DNA of 64,000 nt from assembly GCA_034440635.1 (NCBI GenBank), contig JAOTON010000402.1:1-64000 (forward strand), given 5' to 3'. Both the position numbers and the translations under genes were made by a program. Numbering within the stretch: the first letter of the stretch is position 1; each line of letters starts with the position of its first letter. Source of the stretch: Lepas anatifera. Taxonomy: Eukaryota > Arthropoda > Thecostraca > Lepadidae. The notes below the pieces were generated by a model. That model saw nothing but the letters and a program-made list of their open reading frames with translations. It did not search any database and was not told the DNA's origin. Of the stretch, positions 45,831 to 55,857 are shown in pieces.

Positions 45831-46320
45831 TAACACCTCGAAAAGTCTTGTTCGGGTGGCGCGGCGTAGCGGCATCACATTTGGAATGAGGGCGCGAGAG
45901 GCGGACCCTACCTGTGGCGGGATGTGTGGCATGTGGCTTCGACTTTGTGACACGAGAGGCGCTTTAAATCAAGCACCAGGTGTTTATGCGCCAATCGTAT
46001 GATGCTGAAATAATATGTTTGGTATGGTTGATGATATTAACATCTTGTCTTGTGTTGTCTTGGTAGGCAGTTCTCGTGCCTGTTCTCACCTCAATGGATA
46101 GAAGCATTTGCACGTAGAAATATAGATGCAAAACCCAATGCTAAAAATGGTTTTACCCCGGTACAACACGGACAGTCCACTGAATTTCATATTATTCCAC
46201 CTAAACTCAGTACAAGCCCCACGAATATTTAGGTTAAGTTTGATAGTATTCGTTACGTTTAAATCTCCTAACTAGCGTGCAGCTCAACGTTTCGGTAGGT
46301 AGTCGCCTGCGACCGTTACC

Positions 46321-46440
46321 ATGGCGACGCCAGGAAGCGGATGGAGCTCCCGCCAGAGGCTCACTGTTGCCGTGTTCGGCCCTGCCGTCATATGCCAGGC
46401 CATCAGTGTCTCCCTGCAGCCACCCTTCTTCCCAAACGAG
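46321..46440 (+). CDS. SLC18B1: SLC18B1-like exon 1 (coding part)
   Basis: ATG 46321 to the donor GTGGGT at 46441, 40 codons, phase 0. It encodes a short cytosolic N-terminus and the first membrane segment, ending PPFFPNE. The upstream sequence has no in-frame start I would prefer and no obvious promoter motif. Confidence 0.85.
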
Positions 46441-49400
46441 GTGGGTCCAGGGCCAGGTATACAGGGCGCTTTTACAAGGGGAGACGGGGTGGGTTGGGTA
46501 GTTTTTATTTACTTCTCTTGGTGCGCTATTAAGAGGAAAGTGAGGAATTCCATGATATCTTGAAAACGTTTATAATACACCCGCATGTCAAGCATATTAC
46601 AAATTTGTACACATTGTCAAATCTAGCACAGCACAATGAAATTAAATTTGAAGAATATACCTGTTTGTTTGCAGTCTAGCACATTTACAGAAGTTAATTT
46701 TCTGAGTTATTGCATTATCGAAATGGCTCCTAACGTCTATCAGTTCTCATGTTAAGTGGTTTAGAAATTACAGACTCAGAACATTCGTATGAACTGGTCA
46801 TTTTGATTGTGCTTCTTTATGAGGATAGGAGCCAACCGTTTGCATTATTTAATAAAGGAAACCATGACAAACATTCGTGGGCAGTAAGTACTATGCAAAC
46901 ATTTTAAAAAGCTTTTTTGCCCAAATAATAATTCAACATGTGTTGTCGCGGATCTGGCAGTTTGTACGCCACTCTAAGAATTGAGTCGCGTTTACATTTC
47001 ATTTGCATTAAAATAATCATTATTGTTATGAGGGAATGCATAAGGTAAAATAAACCTATCTCGCAGGGACGCGTGTTTTAGTTGCATGTAGTGGTGAATT
47101 GTCTAATAAAATGCATACGTTTTTCATGCGGTCCATTTTGTTGGGGAAAATCTACCATTGATACTTACAGAGCCATCTTTTGCAGAATTTATTCTAAAAA
47201 TGGGTGTATAAGTACAAAAGTGCTGCGTGCCTTCACAAGGAAAATATCATACAAATACAAATGTATGCTAGTAGTGCGAAATCGTGGGGATTCAAATTTC
47301 TCAGCCACTGCTCAGAAAGGATTGCAATCATCAGGGGCCTCTTCAGGGGTGCCGATAACCTTGAAGACCTTGTTTCAATAAAATCCCTGACTCGAAGGTG
47401 TACGTTGACAACCCTGTGCTTGTTTTGTTGCGGAATGCCCCAGGTGTCCTCACGTATTTGTCGTTGTCAGGCAGAAGAAAAGGGCATCACCGCCACTCAT
47501 TATGGACTCGTTTTCGGCCTGTTCGAGCTGACAAAGATATTTGTCAGTCCGATTCTCGGAAGACATGTAAGTATCCCTCTGATTATTCCTGTTATGAGAA
47601 GCCCCCTTGTTAAGAAGTAAAATTAGTTACATATTCATACAATCCTGATAACTCAAGGTATTTTACTGGCGATACTCTTGGATGATCTGTTAGACTGACA
47701 AGGAATCAAGTTTGAATCAAGTTATTTACTGATCAGAACCCCCATATGTGTGTTGTTCATCCATCTGTTGTATTCAAATTCAGCTCGATGAATTGCTACA
47801 AGATATATTCTTTGAGAGAAATGAAAGACCTGCTTTTTATGGATCGCCAGTATCAGCTGTTTGCCCGTATATATACCTGTCTGGGTCTAGAAAACTGAAA
47901 CAAGGTATTTTGAAGGATTCCGGTGGTGTCTAAGTCCTTCCTTAACTTCTCGTCTCGCTATGCCTATCTGTATTATGTTTTTCAGCTTCAGGTGACTGCA
48001 TCAGAAAATTCAGGAACCAAATAAATGTTTGCAGGTCCCAGTCTCAATTCCTTTTCTGCACCAAATTTGCGCGGGAAAAGTGCAAGTCATAGGAGAAGCG
48101 GGGGTAACACCGCCATGTGGGGGAACCCCGCCATACCCCCTAGCGGTGTGGTTACTAGCTGTACACAACGTTTTGTACAATTTCGCAGTCGGAATTTAGC
48201 GGTGAATGAGTGTGAGCCCGTTGCAACACGAATTTTGATACGTTTCAGATAATTAGAGGCATATTTTGAAAAAAGGATCATCTTTTATAAAAAATCCCTG
48301 TCATTGTACAATGGCGGAAGTTATTCATTGATCTAACCTTAGTAATTTCTCATTTTTTCAGAGCGTTATAGCTTTTGTTCTAGCTTTTTCGTACCAGGTC
48401 GCCATAACAGTCGTACTTTTTCAGCGGCAGTGGTGATTGTCGCTCACTGTGGATGCGGGCAACACCGCCATGCCGTGGCGGTGTTACCCCAAGGGGTGGC
48501 GGTGCTACCTCATTGGATGTCGGGGGCTCATTTTCTTTTGATAAACATTTGAATGGTTCCAGCTATCATAAAAGCAGCTAAGAAATTCCGAAATAGCCTA
48601 AACCTAAATCGGGGGTAGTGTTTGCCGTGCACAAAAATGAAGCGCAGTTCCAATTAGGGTTCTGGATTGGCTGCGCTGTTCTTGACATTACCATCTGCGT
48701 TTGGGTGTATACTTGAATCAAAACTTGATTTCAATTTTTGGTCGCTTATTTTTACCGAGAAAGCGTGTTCTGTTTCAGACCATCGAATCAACTCGTGAGA
48801 TCACAATGGCTCTGAAGCAAGCAAATAAAAACTTCACGACGTACGCTTGGAGCTCGGAATGTGTGATAAACGCTATAAAATTAGTTGGGGAAGGGGGATA
48901 TACATAGAGATATAATATAATTATAGTGATATACTATAGAAACAGTAGAGATATACTATAGCTATAGTAGATCTCTATAGGGATGTCAGTAAAAAAGCCA
49001 GCATACGGTATCAGATCCCGAGAGCCACACTGCTAGATCGACTGAAAAACATCGGATGAGGGCAAATGGAAAAAAATTGCTCCTCCTAGATTAGGTCCTG
49101 GGACAGTCATACCAGAATAATTCGAGCAGGACCTAGCAGAAAGGCTGGTCTGTTTTTAAAGCTTTGGCATTACTACCGAAAAGCTCGCGCCTATTGCTTA
49201 CGACTTTGCGGAAAAGGCATCGGATCAGCCATCCATTCGATTGAGAAACTCGCAGATACCCGGATGCGGATGCGCCTACAGCAGGATCTCAGATATCTAC
49301 ACCCAGGATTTTGGGAAAGGGCCCAAATATCTGTTGCCCACGCTCAGAGTCCCATTGCACCAACATCTTCAATCGATGATGTACTCCCGATCACACAAAT

Positions 49401-52400
49401 TCAACGAAAAAATAGAAACCATCTCGCCGCAGAAAATTATGCTCAATAATGCTGACGAGCTTTCCTGCGAAAAGGACGACGAAAGAGCCTGAAAAAGAAA
49501 GGAAGTCGCGCATATATAAAACCAAGAAAAAAACTGGGCAAAAAGGCGTAAGACATAAGAGCCCCACCGAAATGAAAATGGGGCTATTTGCATGTATTGT
49601 GAAGAAGATGTTACCGGCTGGAACGAACTCCGGTTGCAGTGTGGATTGTGCCGTCACAGGACACACGATGCTTGCAGCGATGGGTCAAGTTCAAAGAGGT
49701 TTGTGTGTGTTCCTATATGAAGAGAAAACATTTCAGAACTATATTTCAGAATTTGATTCTGTGCATTTCAGCGCTCTCAACGATCTGCGGTTTTGGTTTT
49801 GATTTCCAGTTCGCTTGTGCATGCACATGAATGTTCATTTCCTTAGTTGCCATTATATCACTGGCGAAGGAACTTGCGGGGGGAGAGGACACCGGTGCAC
49901 GGTACTCCCCCTTTGAACATAAATTTTAGCCCTAAGTCTATGGTGTTGACTGGAGGGAAATGGGCTGAAAAGCTTATGGTGTGCCCTTAAACTCCGCCGT
50001 TCCACCGTCACTGATTATCATACTGTGTTCCTCATGTTTTAGGGATATTTGTGATTTGTGACTTGATTTGTGATATACCTGGAAGTTCAATGGATATGAG
50101 CTTAGATGTTAAGCCAGTTACATAAATACGTTATGCAAGCTTTCAAATACGAGCTTTTCCTTCTTTTTTAGTTATATGAATTTGTATTACACGACTACAG
50201 AAATTCGCGTTTTTAAATATGATTGATAATCGTCCTTGGAACCGTTAGCACTGCTGTAGAGACTAGAAACTTCAAGATGAACATAAATGTATGGATGCTT
50301 ACATTCACAAGCTGAAAAACGAACGAATTTAAAACGCCATAGAAGTGACATATAAGGGGTTAACACTGACATAATAGGGGGTAACACCGCCACCCATGGC
50401 GGTGTTGCCCTCACTTTTTTAAGACACTAAGACATGCACTACTCACTTTCAAGTCATTTATCTTTTAGTTTAAAGATATAGGTCAAATTAGGAAGGCATT
50501 CCTGGGTGCAAATTGATCTCAAAATGGATCAAATGTGAAGAAATTGTCATTCAACACAAAATGTGCTTTTGGGAACAGCAAATCCTTATGGTGGCGGGCT
50601 TGCCCCCACTTGCCCTAATTATTCTAAATATATTTCCAGGTTCTAAGTCATGGAATACGTTATAAATTAATGAGGTGCTACGCGGCCTGCCTCCTCTCAG
50701 CCTGGATGAAAAAGAGGGAAAATTCACTGTGATTATGTATTGGGGCAAAGTATTTCACCAGAATATTATTTAGACAGTAGGTGAACGCACACTTTCGAGG
50801 TCACAGCTCACACTATGACCAATAATGTGTGCTCTGACCTATTATCTAATGAAAATTCGGATGAAGGGCTATGCCCGAATATATAATCACGTAAATTTGC
50901 TTCACTAAGATGTTCCCTGGCCTCTCCCCTCGAATCCGGAAATGCAAAAAACACTGAAGATTATATATTCGGGCACAGCCCTTCATCAGAATCGTGGAGT
51001 AAATATCAATAATTCTCAGTCCAAGTATAGCCAGACCTCGAATTGAGCTTCACACAAAAATGCCTTTTAGAATGAATCGTTAAAAATAAGATTGGATGTC
51101 GTGACAACAACGATATTGGTACCTCTAACCTAAAAGCAATGCCGACAATACGACAAACCTAGACCAGTATTTGTGACAGACTTTTCTATTATTTCAGCCA
51201 AACACCAGCTTTTGATTAACAATGAAAAACTCGCTGAAGTACCTTAATCTGTTATTTGAATATTTCTGTTCTTCTTATTTACTTTTTTCCCGTCGACTGC
51301 AGCCAAAATGCTAACCAAAAACTACCTATTTAGCACTAGTAGACGTGATACTAGATCGGTGTAAAGACTGCATACTTTCCCCTTTAACATGATGCTATAT
51401 TTCTACAATAAAAGCCTCCCTCGAATTATTTAGTTAAGATTGTACCTAGTGGTCAAGGTCAACTTTTTGGAGTTGATAAACCCATTTTCCACAGCCTGCT
51501 CCTCTGACCCAACGTTAAGCGTCGAAAGAGTATACGTGTGGCTGCAAAAAAACACATTATAAATTTTTATTATACTTATTCAACAACCCTTGCCCATAGT
51601 ATGTACCTCTTAAACAAATGCAACTTTTATAGCTAGTTAATGTGATTGGTGAATACTTTTCTCAGCCTGTACCTCTAGCCCAACGTTAAGTGTCGAATGG
51701 GTATACGTCTAGCTGCAGAAAAGTATTATCAATAATTAGTTGCATATTTCAAAAACCTCAACCCCAGTACGTACCCCTAAAATCAAACCATCTCTTTGAG
51801 CTAGTTAATCTGATCAATCATTAATAAACCCTTTTTCCCAGCCTGTACCTCTGGCCCAACGTTAAGCGTTGAATGAGTATACATCTGGTTGCAGAAAAGC
51901 ACCATCAACGATAAATTACCTAAAAAAAACCAGAGCCTTACCTGTGACCTAAGTTCATCACTTCTGACTAGTTAAACTAATTCAACCATCATAGCCCTTT
52001 TTTCCAGCCTGTAAATCGGGCCCAAAGTTAAACTTCAAAAGCATTTACGTCTAGCATCAATAACACTATCAATAATGTAAGGAAGTCCTACCCCAGAACA
52101 CATATACTTACGCTGTTCCCTCCCTTACCTCTTAAGCCACTGCTGTTAAGTGATAGCCTATCCTAGACCCGCATAATAGGCCAGGACGTTCCTTGTACGT
52201 TAAGGCTGGGATGACGATCCTGAATGATTATGGATTCGGCTATCTTTCTATCTGGATGATCACGTGCCCGATGAACTACTTTTAGCTCAAGAGGTTCTGA
52301 TATAGCCTGAGTGTCCTGTGCTGCATGTTTCTCGAAGAAATGATCTCCTAGAGGTGTGTTCCTAGTTTTATTTTTCGCGTCCCGCAAATGTTCGTTAAAT

Positions 52401-55400
52401 CGCAATCGGACGGGCCTCATCGACTCCCCTACGTATTGAGCCCTGTTTTGATCCTGGTTACACAGTCTACAGTCTATTTGATACACTAAATTTTTCTGTG
52501 TGCAGTCGCCTTTAAAACCTGACTTGCATAAATGACACCTCTGACCCCCAGGACATTTTGGCTTAGAAATGGCCGACCTAACCAATGACGACTTAAGTTT
52601 CTTGTTATTCTTCCAGGCTATATGTACTTTCAGGTTAGATTTCTTTACGACCTTTTTTATTTTACAGAGTAGCTGTTCGTCTACGTACGGCAAAGTCAAG
52701 AACCCATCATAAGAATCTGAGCCTTCTTTCTTTTTCTTGCACCTTCCGTTACCTGTCCTAGCTAGTCTAACCTCCCTCAACAAACGCCTGAGAAGCCCTG
52801 CATGATACCCATTTTTTAGAAGCAGATTCCAAATCTTATCTACACTTTTTCTCTCTTTCTCTGGGCCCGATGAGTTATCCATAGCCCTGTGGAACATGTT
52901 TCGGATAATATTGTGTTTCGTAGACGTGGGATGGGCAGATGTACTATGGAGGATGATTCCCGAGTTGGTTGGTTTGATGTAGAGCTCTGTCTCTATCTTA
53001 GTGTTTTGGCCGTGTGTTTCTGCTGTGACTAACGTATCCAAATAGGGCACCCCACTCCCACTACCCGTGTGCTCCATGTTATCCAATCTTATTTCCAATC
53101 TTATTTTTCCAATCTTATTTTTCCAATCTTCCAATCTTATCCAATCTTATTTTTAACGATTCATTCTAAAAGGCATTTTTGTGTGAAGCTCAATTCGAGG
53201 TCTGGCTATACTTGGACTGAGAATCTTATTTTTAACGATTCATTCTAAAAGGCATTTTTGTGTGAAGCTCAATTCGAGGTCTGGCTATACTTGGACTGAG
53301 AATTATTGATATTTACTCCACGATTCTGATGAAGGGCTGTGCCCGAATATATAATCTTCAGTGTTTTTTGCATTTCCGGATTCGAGGGGAGAGGCCAGGG
53401 AACATCTTAGTAACTCATCATCATGCTCCTCGCCGCAGCACTTCAAAACTTATCAACGTTTAAATTTGCTTCATTTTGCATCCAGGACGCGAGAAGGGAG
53501 GCCATTTCACATGTCATCAAATTATGTTTGAAACTTGAAGATGCTTATTTATTCTTTAAGTTTCCCGTCAAACTGTCTGAAGGTCACTGTTAATGACCTT
53601 GTGGAAGACCAGGCCATAGATTTAGCTTAATGGATGAACAATCAGAAAATTTGGCAGTGTACAACCGAGTATGTATTATACCGAGTATGTGTATGTAACC
53701 GAGTATGTATTATACCGAGTATGTGTATGTAACCGAGTATGTATTATACCGAGTATGTGTATGTAACCGAGTATGTATATACGAGGATATTAACTGTGTG
53801 TTTTTTGTTGTAATGCGAGTCCGCAAAACGATTTAGCACACGACTGCTTAATGGTTGGCTACATTTTTTTAACTAGAAATTCCAGCACTCAAGGGACCAT
53901 GTACAAATAGCTGAACCATGTATAAAACTAACTGCTTACATGCACCGCTGCCTCCACTATATGGTAACTGGTAAACAACGATCAGCCATGCACTATTTCG
54001 CTGCTATTCTCCGTTTTCAGCTCAGTAAAATCGGTGCCAAGCTGGTTTTCACGGGCGGCATTTTGATCAGCTCCACTTGTGCGGTCATCTTTGGGTAAGT
54101 CCATCATTTTACTTTCGTACTACTTTATTGTTTAGAGCTTCAGAAACAAACCAGTCCTATTTTTGATACCATTGATGGGTAGATAAAGGGAATGTGGCAC
54201 CTTTATAAAGTGATTTTAACTGAGATAGCCAAGTTGTAAAGCATCCCGGAAAACCTCGTACCCAATATATCATTTGTTTTGAAACGCAAAGTTTCCGTAG
54301 ATAAAAGCTACAAACCTACCTGAAATGCACTCCTTATGGACCCTAAGCAGCACCCCACGGTTGTCAGTTGTTGGTGTGACGACATATGCTAACGTCACGG
54401 TGAGTATCAGCCAATCGAAGCCCTTGAAGCCTATTGCATATGGTAGTAGTTGCCAGATCATGACATCATCCACAGGCAGATATTTATTTTTTCCTAGAGG
54501 TGCATTTTAAAAATCAAAATATTGAGCTTATTGTACATTTTTTCAGAGAAATCATGGACGGTTCCATGATTTTCGACTAAAGTTACCCCTAACTACACTA
54601 AATTCCAGGATTCAACCAAGGTGCCACATTCCCTTTAAACACCACACGCACCCGAGAACAGTTGTGCTGTCATATGCTCGCCGTCGTGTCTTTCATTAGA
54701 GCTTATAAGATATGGAATCATTGCGTACGGTACAATAGCGTCCCTTAGCACTGGTTTACATCTGACTGAATCTTTTTCGAAGGCTGCTACACTTCGTCCC
54801 AGATGGGCGGACCTTAGCATTGGTTTACATCTGACTGATGCTTTTTCGAAGGCTGCTACACTTCGTCCGAGATGGGCGGACCTTCATCGGCCTTTGTTTC
54901 CTGATACGGTTTTTTGAGGCGTTAGGATACGGCGGCCTGATCACTTCAAGCTTTACCATCACAACGCAGGAATTTCCTCAGAACGTGGCAACAATGTTTG
55001 TAAGTGCATATTGAACAGCTGAAATCGCTACCAAATAATCATCATTGATTACGTAAGATTTTGGAATTATTCTTTCCACTCTACTGACTTGCCATAGAAC
55101 TTATTGTTTAATCCTCAATGAAAATGGTTATTATTAGTTTCAACTTTTTGCCTATTTATGCAGCTAAGCCATGCTACATGTATAAAACTGATATTTAAAT
55201 CATACCTTTCCTAAAATGCCGCCTTTGCTTTTAGGATTCTAGCCTAATTCAGACTAGACGTTGTCACGCTGGGTATCCCACTAACAGTCGGAGCTTCGAC
55301 ACCTGCCTCGAAATTGATATTGTACAATTGCAGCTAAATTCATGATTTGTATTTCGAAAACACGTTCAAGTATGGCCGGCGGACCCGACCAAGGGCATAC

Positions 55401-55649
55401 AAGATCGTGAGACAGCAGCCCACAGTGCAGTATCTGTTAAATAACCTCATTCAGCGTCCCGCGTATGGATATATTACGATTCAATGAAGTAGTTTGTGTT
55501 TTTTCCTCAATTACCTGGAAACAATTAAAAACGTAACTCCGATATGCGCTTGTACCAGTGCTCACTCCCGCTCCTCGCAGGCGTTACTACAGACAGCGTT
55601 TGGTATCGGCTTCATCGTGGGTCCCACTGTGGGAGGATTCATCTACCAG
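46321..55649 (+). CDS. SLC18B1: SLC18B1-like MFS transporter, 5' part (five exons)
   Basis: Five exons (46321-46440, 47471-47566, 54021-54094, 54852-54999, 55581-55649) have GT-AG borders and join in phase to 169 codons. The product is the first third of a major facilitator of the SLC18B1 type, a vesicular polyamine/amine transporter in vertebrates. Each exon holds about one membrane segment: LTVAVFGPAVICQAISVSL, GLVFGLFELTKIFVSPILG, KLVFTGGILISSTCAVIFG, FIGLCFLIRFFEALGYGGLI and AFGIGFIVGPTVGGFIY. The last contains the GP..GG motif C of proton antiporters. FFPNEAEEKG at the exon 1/2 join and FPQNVAT in exon 4 are landmarks of this family. The start ATG has a good context (ACCATGG). The remaining exons (the family has about 450 residues) are not found before 64000. 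Introns 2 and 5 are swollen by transposons. Confidence 0.85.
46441..47470 (+). other. SLC18B1-like intron 1
   Basis: 1.03-kb intron, GTGGGT to TGTCGTTGTCAG. AT-rich, with no element recognised inside. Confidence 0.8.
47471..47566 (+). CDS. SLC18B1: SLC18B1-like exon 2
   Basis: 32 codons between the acceptor TTGTCAG and the donor GTAAGT (47567). Begins AEEKGITATHYG and ends SPILGRH, phase 0 at both ends. Covers the second membrane segment. Confidence 0.87.
48092..50615 (+). mobile_element. TA-flanked pogo-like DNA transposon remnant, copy 2 (in intron 2)
   Basis: Bounded by TA (48090-48091, 50616-50617). The ends are GGAGAAGCGGGGG and, in complement, GGGCAAGTGGGGGCAAGCC. It is colinear with copy 1 from end to end. 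Coding remnants are better preserved here: SFGITTEKLAPIAYDFAEKA and, in another frame, a FWERAQISVAHAQSP piece (49160-49370), which resemble the CENP-B-type HTH of pogo/Tigger transposases. A terminal PHD-like finger follows (about 49588-49672: CMYCEEDVTGWNELRLQCGL then CRHRTHDAC). The catalytic DDE part is missing. It lies in the same direction as the host gene. Confidence 0.75.
50616..50891. other. Unannotated intron sequence with a Penelope-terminal fragment
   Basis: GGATGAAGGGCTATGCCCGA at about 50860-50879 followed by ATATATAATC is a relative of the hammerhead-like segment of the neighbouring Penelope element, lying just outside its target duplication. It suggests an older fragment at the insertion site. 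Nothing else is recognised. Confidence 0.4.
50955..50995 (-). ncRNA. Hammerhead-ribozyme-like motif in the Penelope terminal repeat
   Basis: On the sense (minus) strand the core reads CTGATGA, A, GGGC, TGT, GCCC, GAA, TATATAATC. CUGAUGA, a stem II closed by GGGC/GCCC and GAA are the signature of a hammerhead, and such ribozymes are known in Penelope-like terminal repeats. Two deviations: an extra A before stem II and U instead of A after GAA. I also cannot draw a convincing stem I. It may be a decayed ribozyme. An inverted copy is at about 53321-53358. Confidence 0.4.
51480..52070 (-). repeat. Four degenerate tandem repeats in the Penelope 3' region
   Basis: CAGCCTG...CCCAACGTTAAGCGTCGA...GTATACGT..GCTGCA recurs at about 51494, 51665, 51840 and 52005, a period near 175 bp with decreasing similarity. 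It lies downstream of the coding end on the element's own strand, so it is a repeated 3' UTR module. Confidence 0.7.
52163..53134 (-). pseudogene. Penelope-like protein, C-terminal part: RT end, linker and GIY-YIG nuclease
   Basis: 323 codons without a stop, starting at a fortuitous Met where a (CCAATCTTATTT)n-like run cuts the element. Residues 31-36 (YLDTLV) and 50-82 (ELYIKPTNSGIILHSTSAHP...FHRA) are the usual end of the Penelope RT. Residues 149-154 (PYVDEQ) start the linker, with Cys clusters at 194-211 (CPGGQRC, CHLCKSGFKGDC). The GIY-YIG nuclease has VYQIDC at 217-222, YVGES at 234-238, Arg and EH at 243-249, the catalytic Glu in AESIII (about 290) and Asn302. The nuclease makes the nick for target-primed reverse transcription. 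All nuclease residues look intact, but the N-terminal two thirds (RT palm with the catalytic Asp residues) are absent. Confidence 0.88.
53080..53300. repeat. CCAATCTTATTT short repeats and 79-bp tandem duplication
   Basis: Several CCAATCTT/TTATTTTT units (53080-53150) lie at the junction between the truncated coding region and the right terminal repeat. Then a 79-bp unit occurs twice (53143-53221 and 53222-53300). This looks like a template-switch scar at the 5' truncation. Confidence 0.75.
53664..53783. repeat. 34-bp tandem repeat, about 3.5 copies
   Basis: The unit AACCGAGTATGTATTATACC plus GAGTATGTGTATGT recurs from 53663, and each unit itself contains two CCGAGTATGT halves. It lies in intron 2, about 240 bp upstream of exon 3. 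Confidence 0.9.
54021..54094 (+). CDS. SLC18B1: SLC18B1-like exon 3
   Basis: 74 bases between CCGTTTTCAG and GTAAGT, phase 0 in and phase 2 out. Encodes LSKIGAKLVFTGGILISSTC and AVIF plus two bases of Gly: third membrane segment. The join NE/AEEK...GRH/LSKIGAK matches the family order. Confidence 0.87.
54187..54634. mobile_element. TTAA-type MITE in intron 3, 448 bp
   Basis: The ends AGGGAATGTGGCACCTT and (complement) AGGGAATGTGGCACCTT form TIRs. TTAA follows on the right (54635-54638) and ATAA precedes on the left (54183-54186). A related piece lies at 8580-8685. It shares the AGGGA start and TTAA target with the MITE at 13922 but is a separate family. Confidence 0.78.
54743..54880. repeat. 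69-bp tandem duplication containing the exon 4 splice acceptor
   Basis: 54743-54811 and 54812-54880 are nearly identical. Each unit includes the polypyrimidine/acceptor TCTTTTTCGAAG or GCTTTTTCGAAG and the first 29 bases of exon 4 (first acceptor AG at 54781-54782, second at 54850-54851). Only the second leads to an open exon. Confidence 0.9.
54852..54999 (+). CDS. SLC18B1: SLC18B1-like exon 4
   Basis: 148 bases, phase 2 in and 0 out, donor GTAAGT at 55000. Encodes LLHFVRDGRTFIGLCFLIRF, then FEALGYGGLITSSFTITTQE and FPQNVATMF: fourth membrane segment and the FPxNVAT landmark. The acceptor used must be the second copy of a duplicated site. Confidence 0.85.
55581..55649 (+). CDS. SLC18B1: SLC18B1-like exon 5
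   Basis: 23 codons between CTCCTCGCAG and GTGAGC, phase 0. Encodes ALLQTAFGIGFIVGPTVGGF then IYQ, the fifth membrane segment with MFS motif C. No later exon is found; intron 5 contains the nested transposons. Confidence 0.87.
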
Positions 55650-55721
55650 GTGAGCAGTACCGACGACCCTGTTGATTTGCTTGTGTAAGAACCAGGGATG
55701 CGGAGCCGAGACAATTTTGGA

Positions 55722-55857
55722 CGGCTCCGGCTCCGGCTCCAGTCCGGGGTTATGATTTCGGCTCCGGCTCCGGCTCCGGGTTCAAGTGTCCTAACGGCTC
55801 CGGCTCCGGCTCCGGGAAAAATAGTCGGCTCCGACCGGCTCCGGCTCCGGCTCCGGC
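55722..55857. repeat. (GGCTCC)n array, left
   Basis: Runs of GGCTCC interrupted by short spacers, in the subterminal region of the hAT-like element. The same strand word order TCGGCTCCGACCGGCTCC occurs in the right array, so the arrays are direct rather than inverted copies in part. Confidence 0.9.

Larger units (their letters stand above)
50905..53460 (-). mobile_element. Penelope-like retroelement with inverted terminal repeats
   Basis: The direct repeat TAAATTTGCTTCA at 50892-50904 and 53461-53473 is the probable target duplication. Inside, 50905-51093 and 53222-53410 are nearly exact inverted repeats of about 189 bp, and part of the right arm is duplicated in tandem (period 79: units start at 53143 and 53222). 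The body encodes, on the minus strand, the C-terminal RT end and GIY-YIG nuclease of a Penelope-like element; the RT core is missing. Inverted, partly duplicated terminal repeats are known for Penelope-like elements. It lies in intron 2 of the transporter gene, antisense to it. Confidence 0.85.

Noticed and set aside
53664..53783. CRISPR-like array
   Set aside because: Simple 34-bp tandem repeat with no unique spacers, in a eukaryotic intron.
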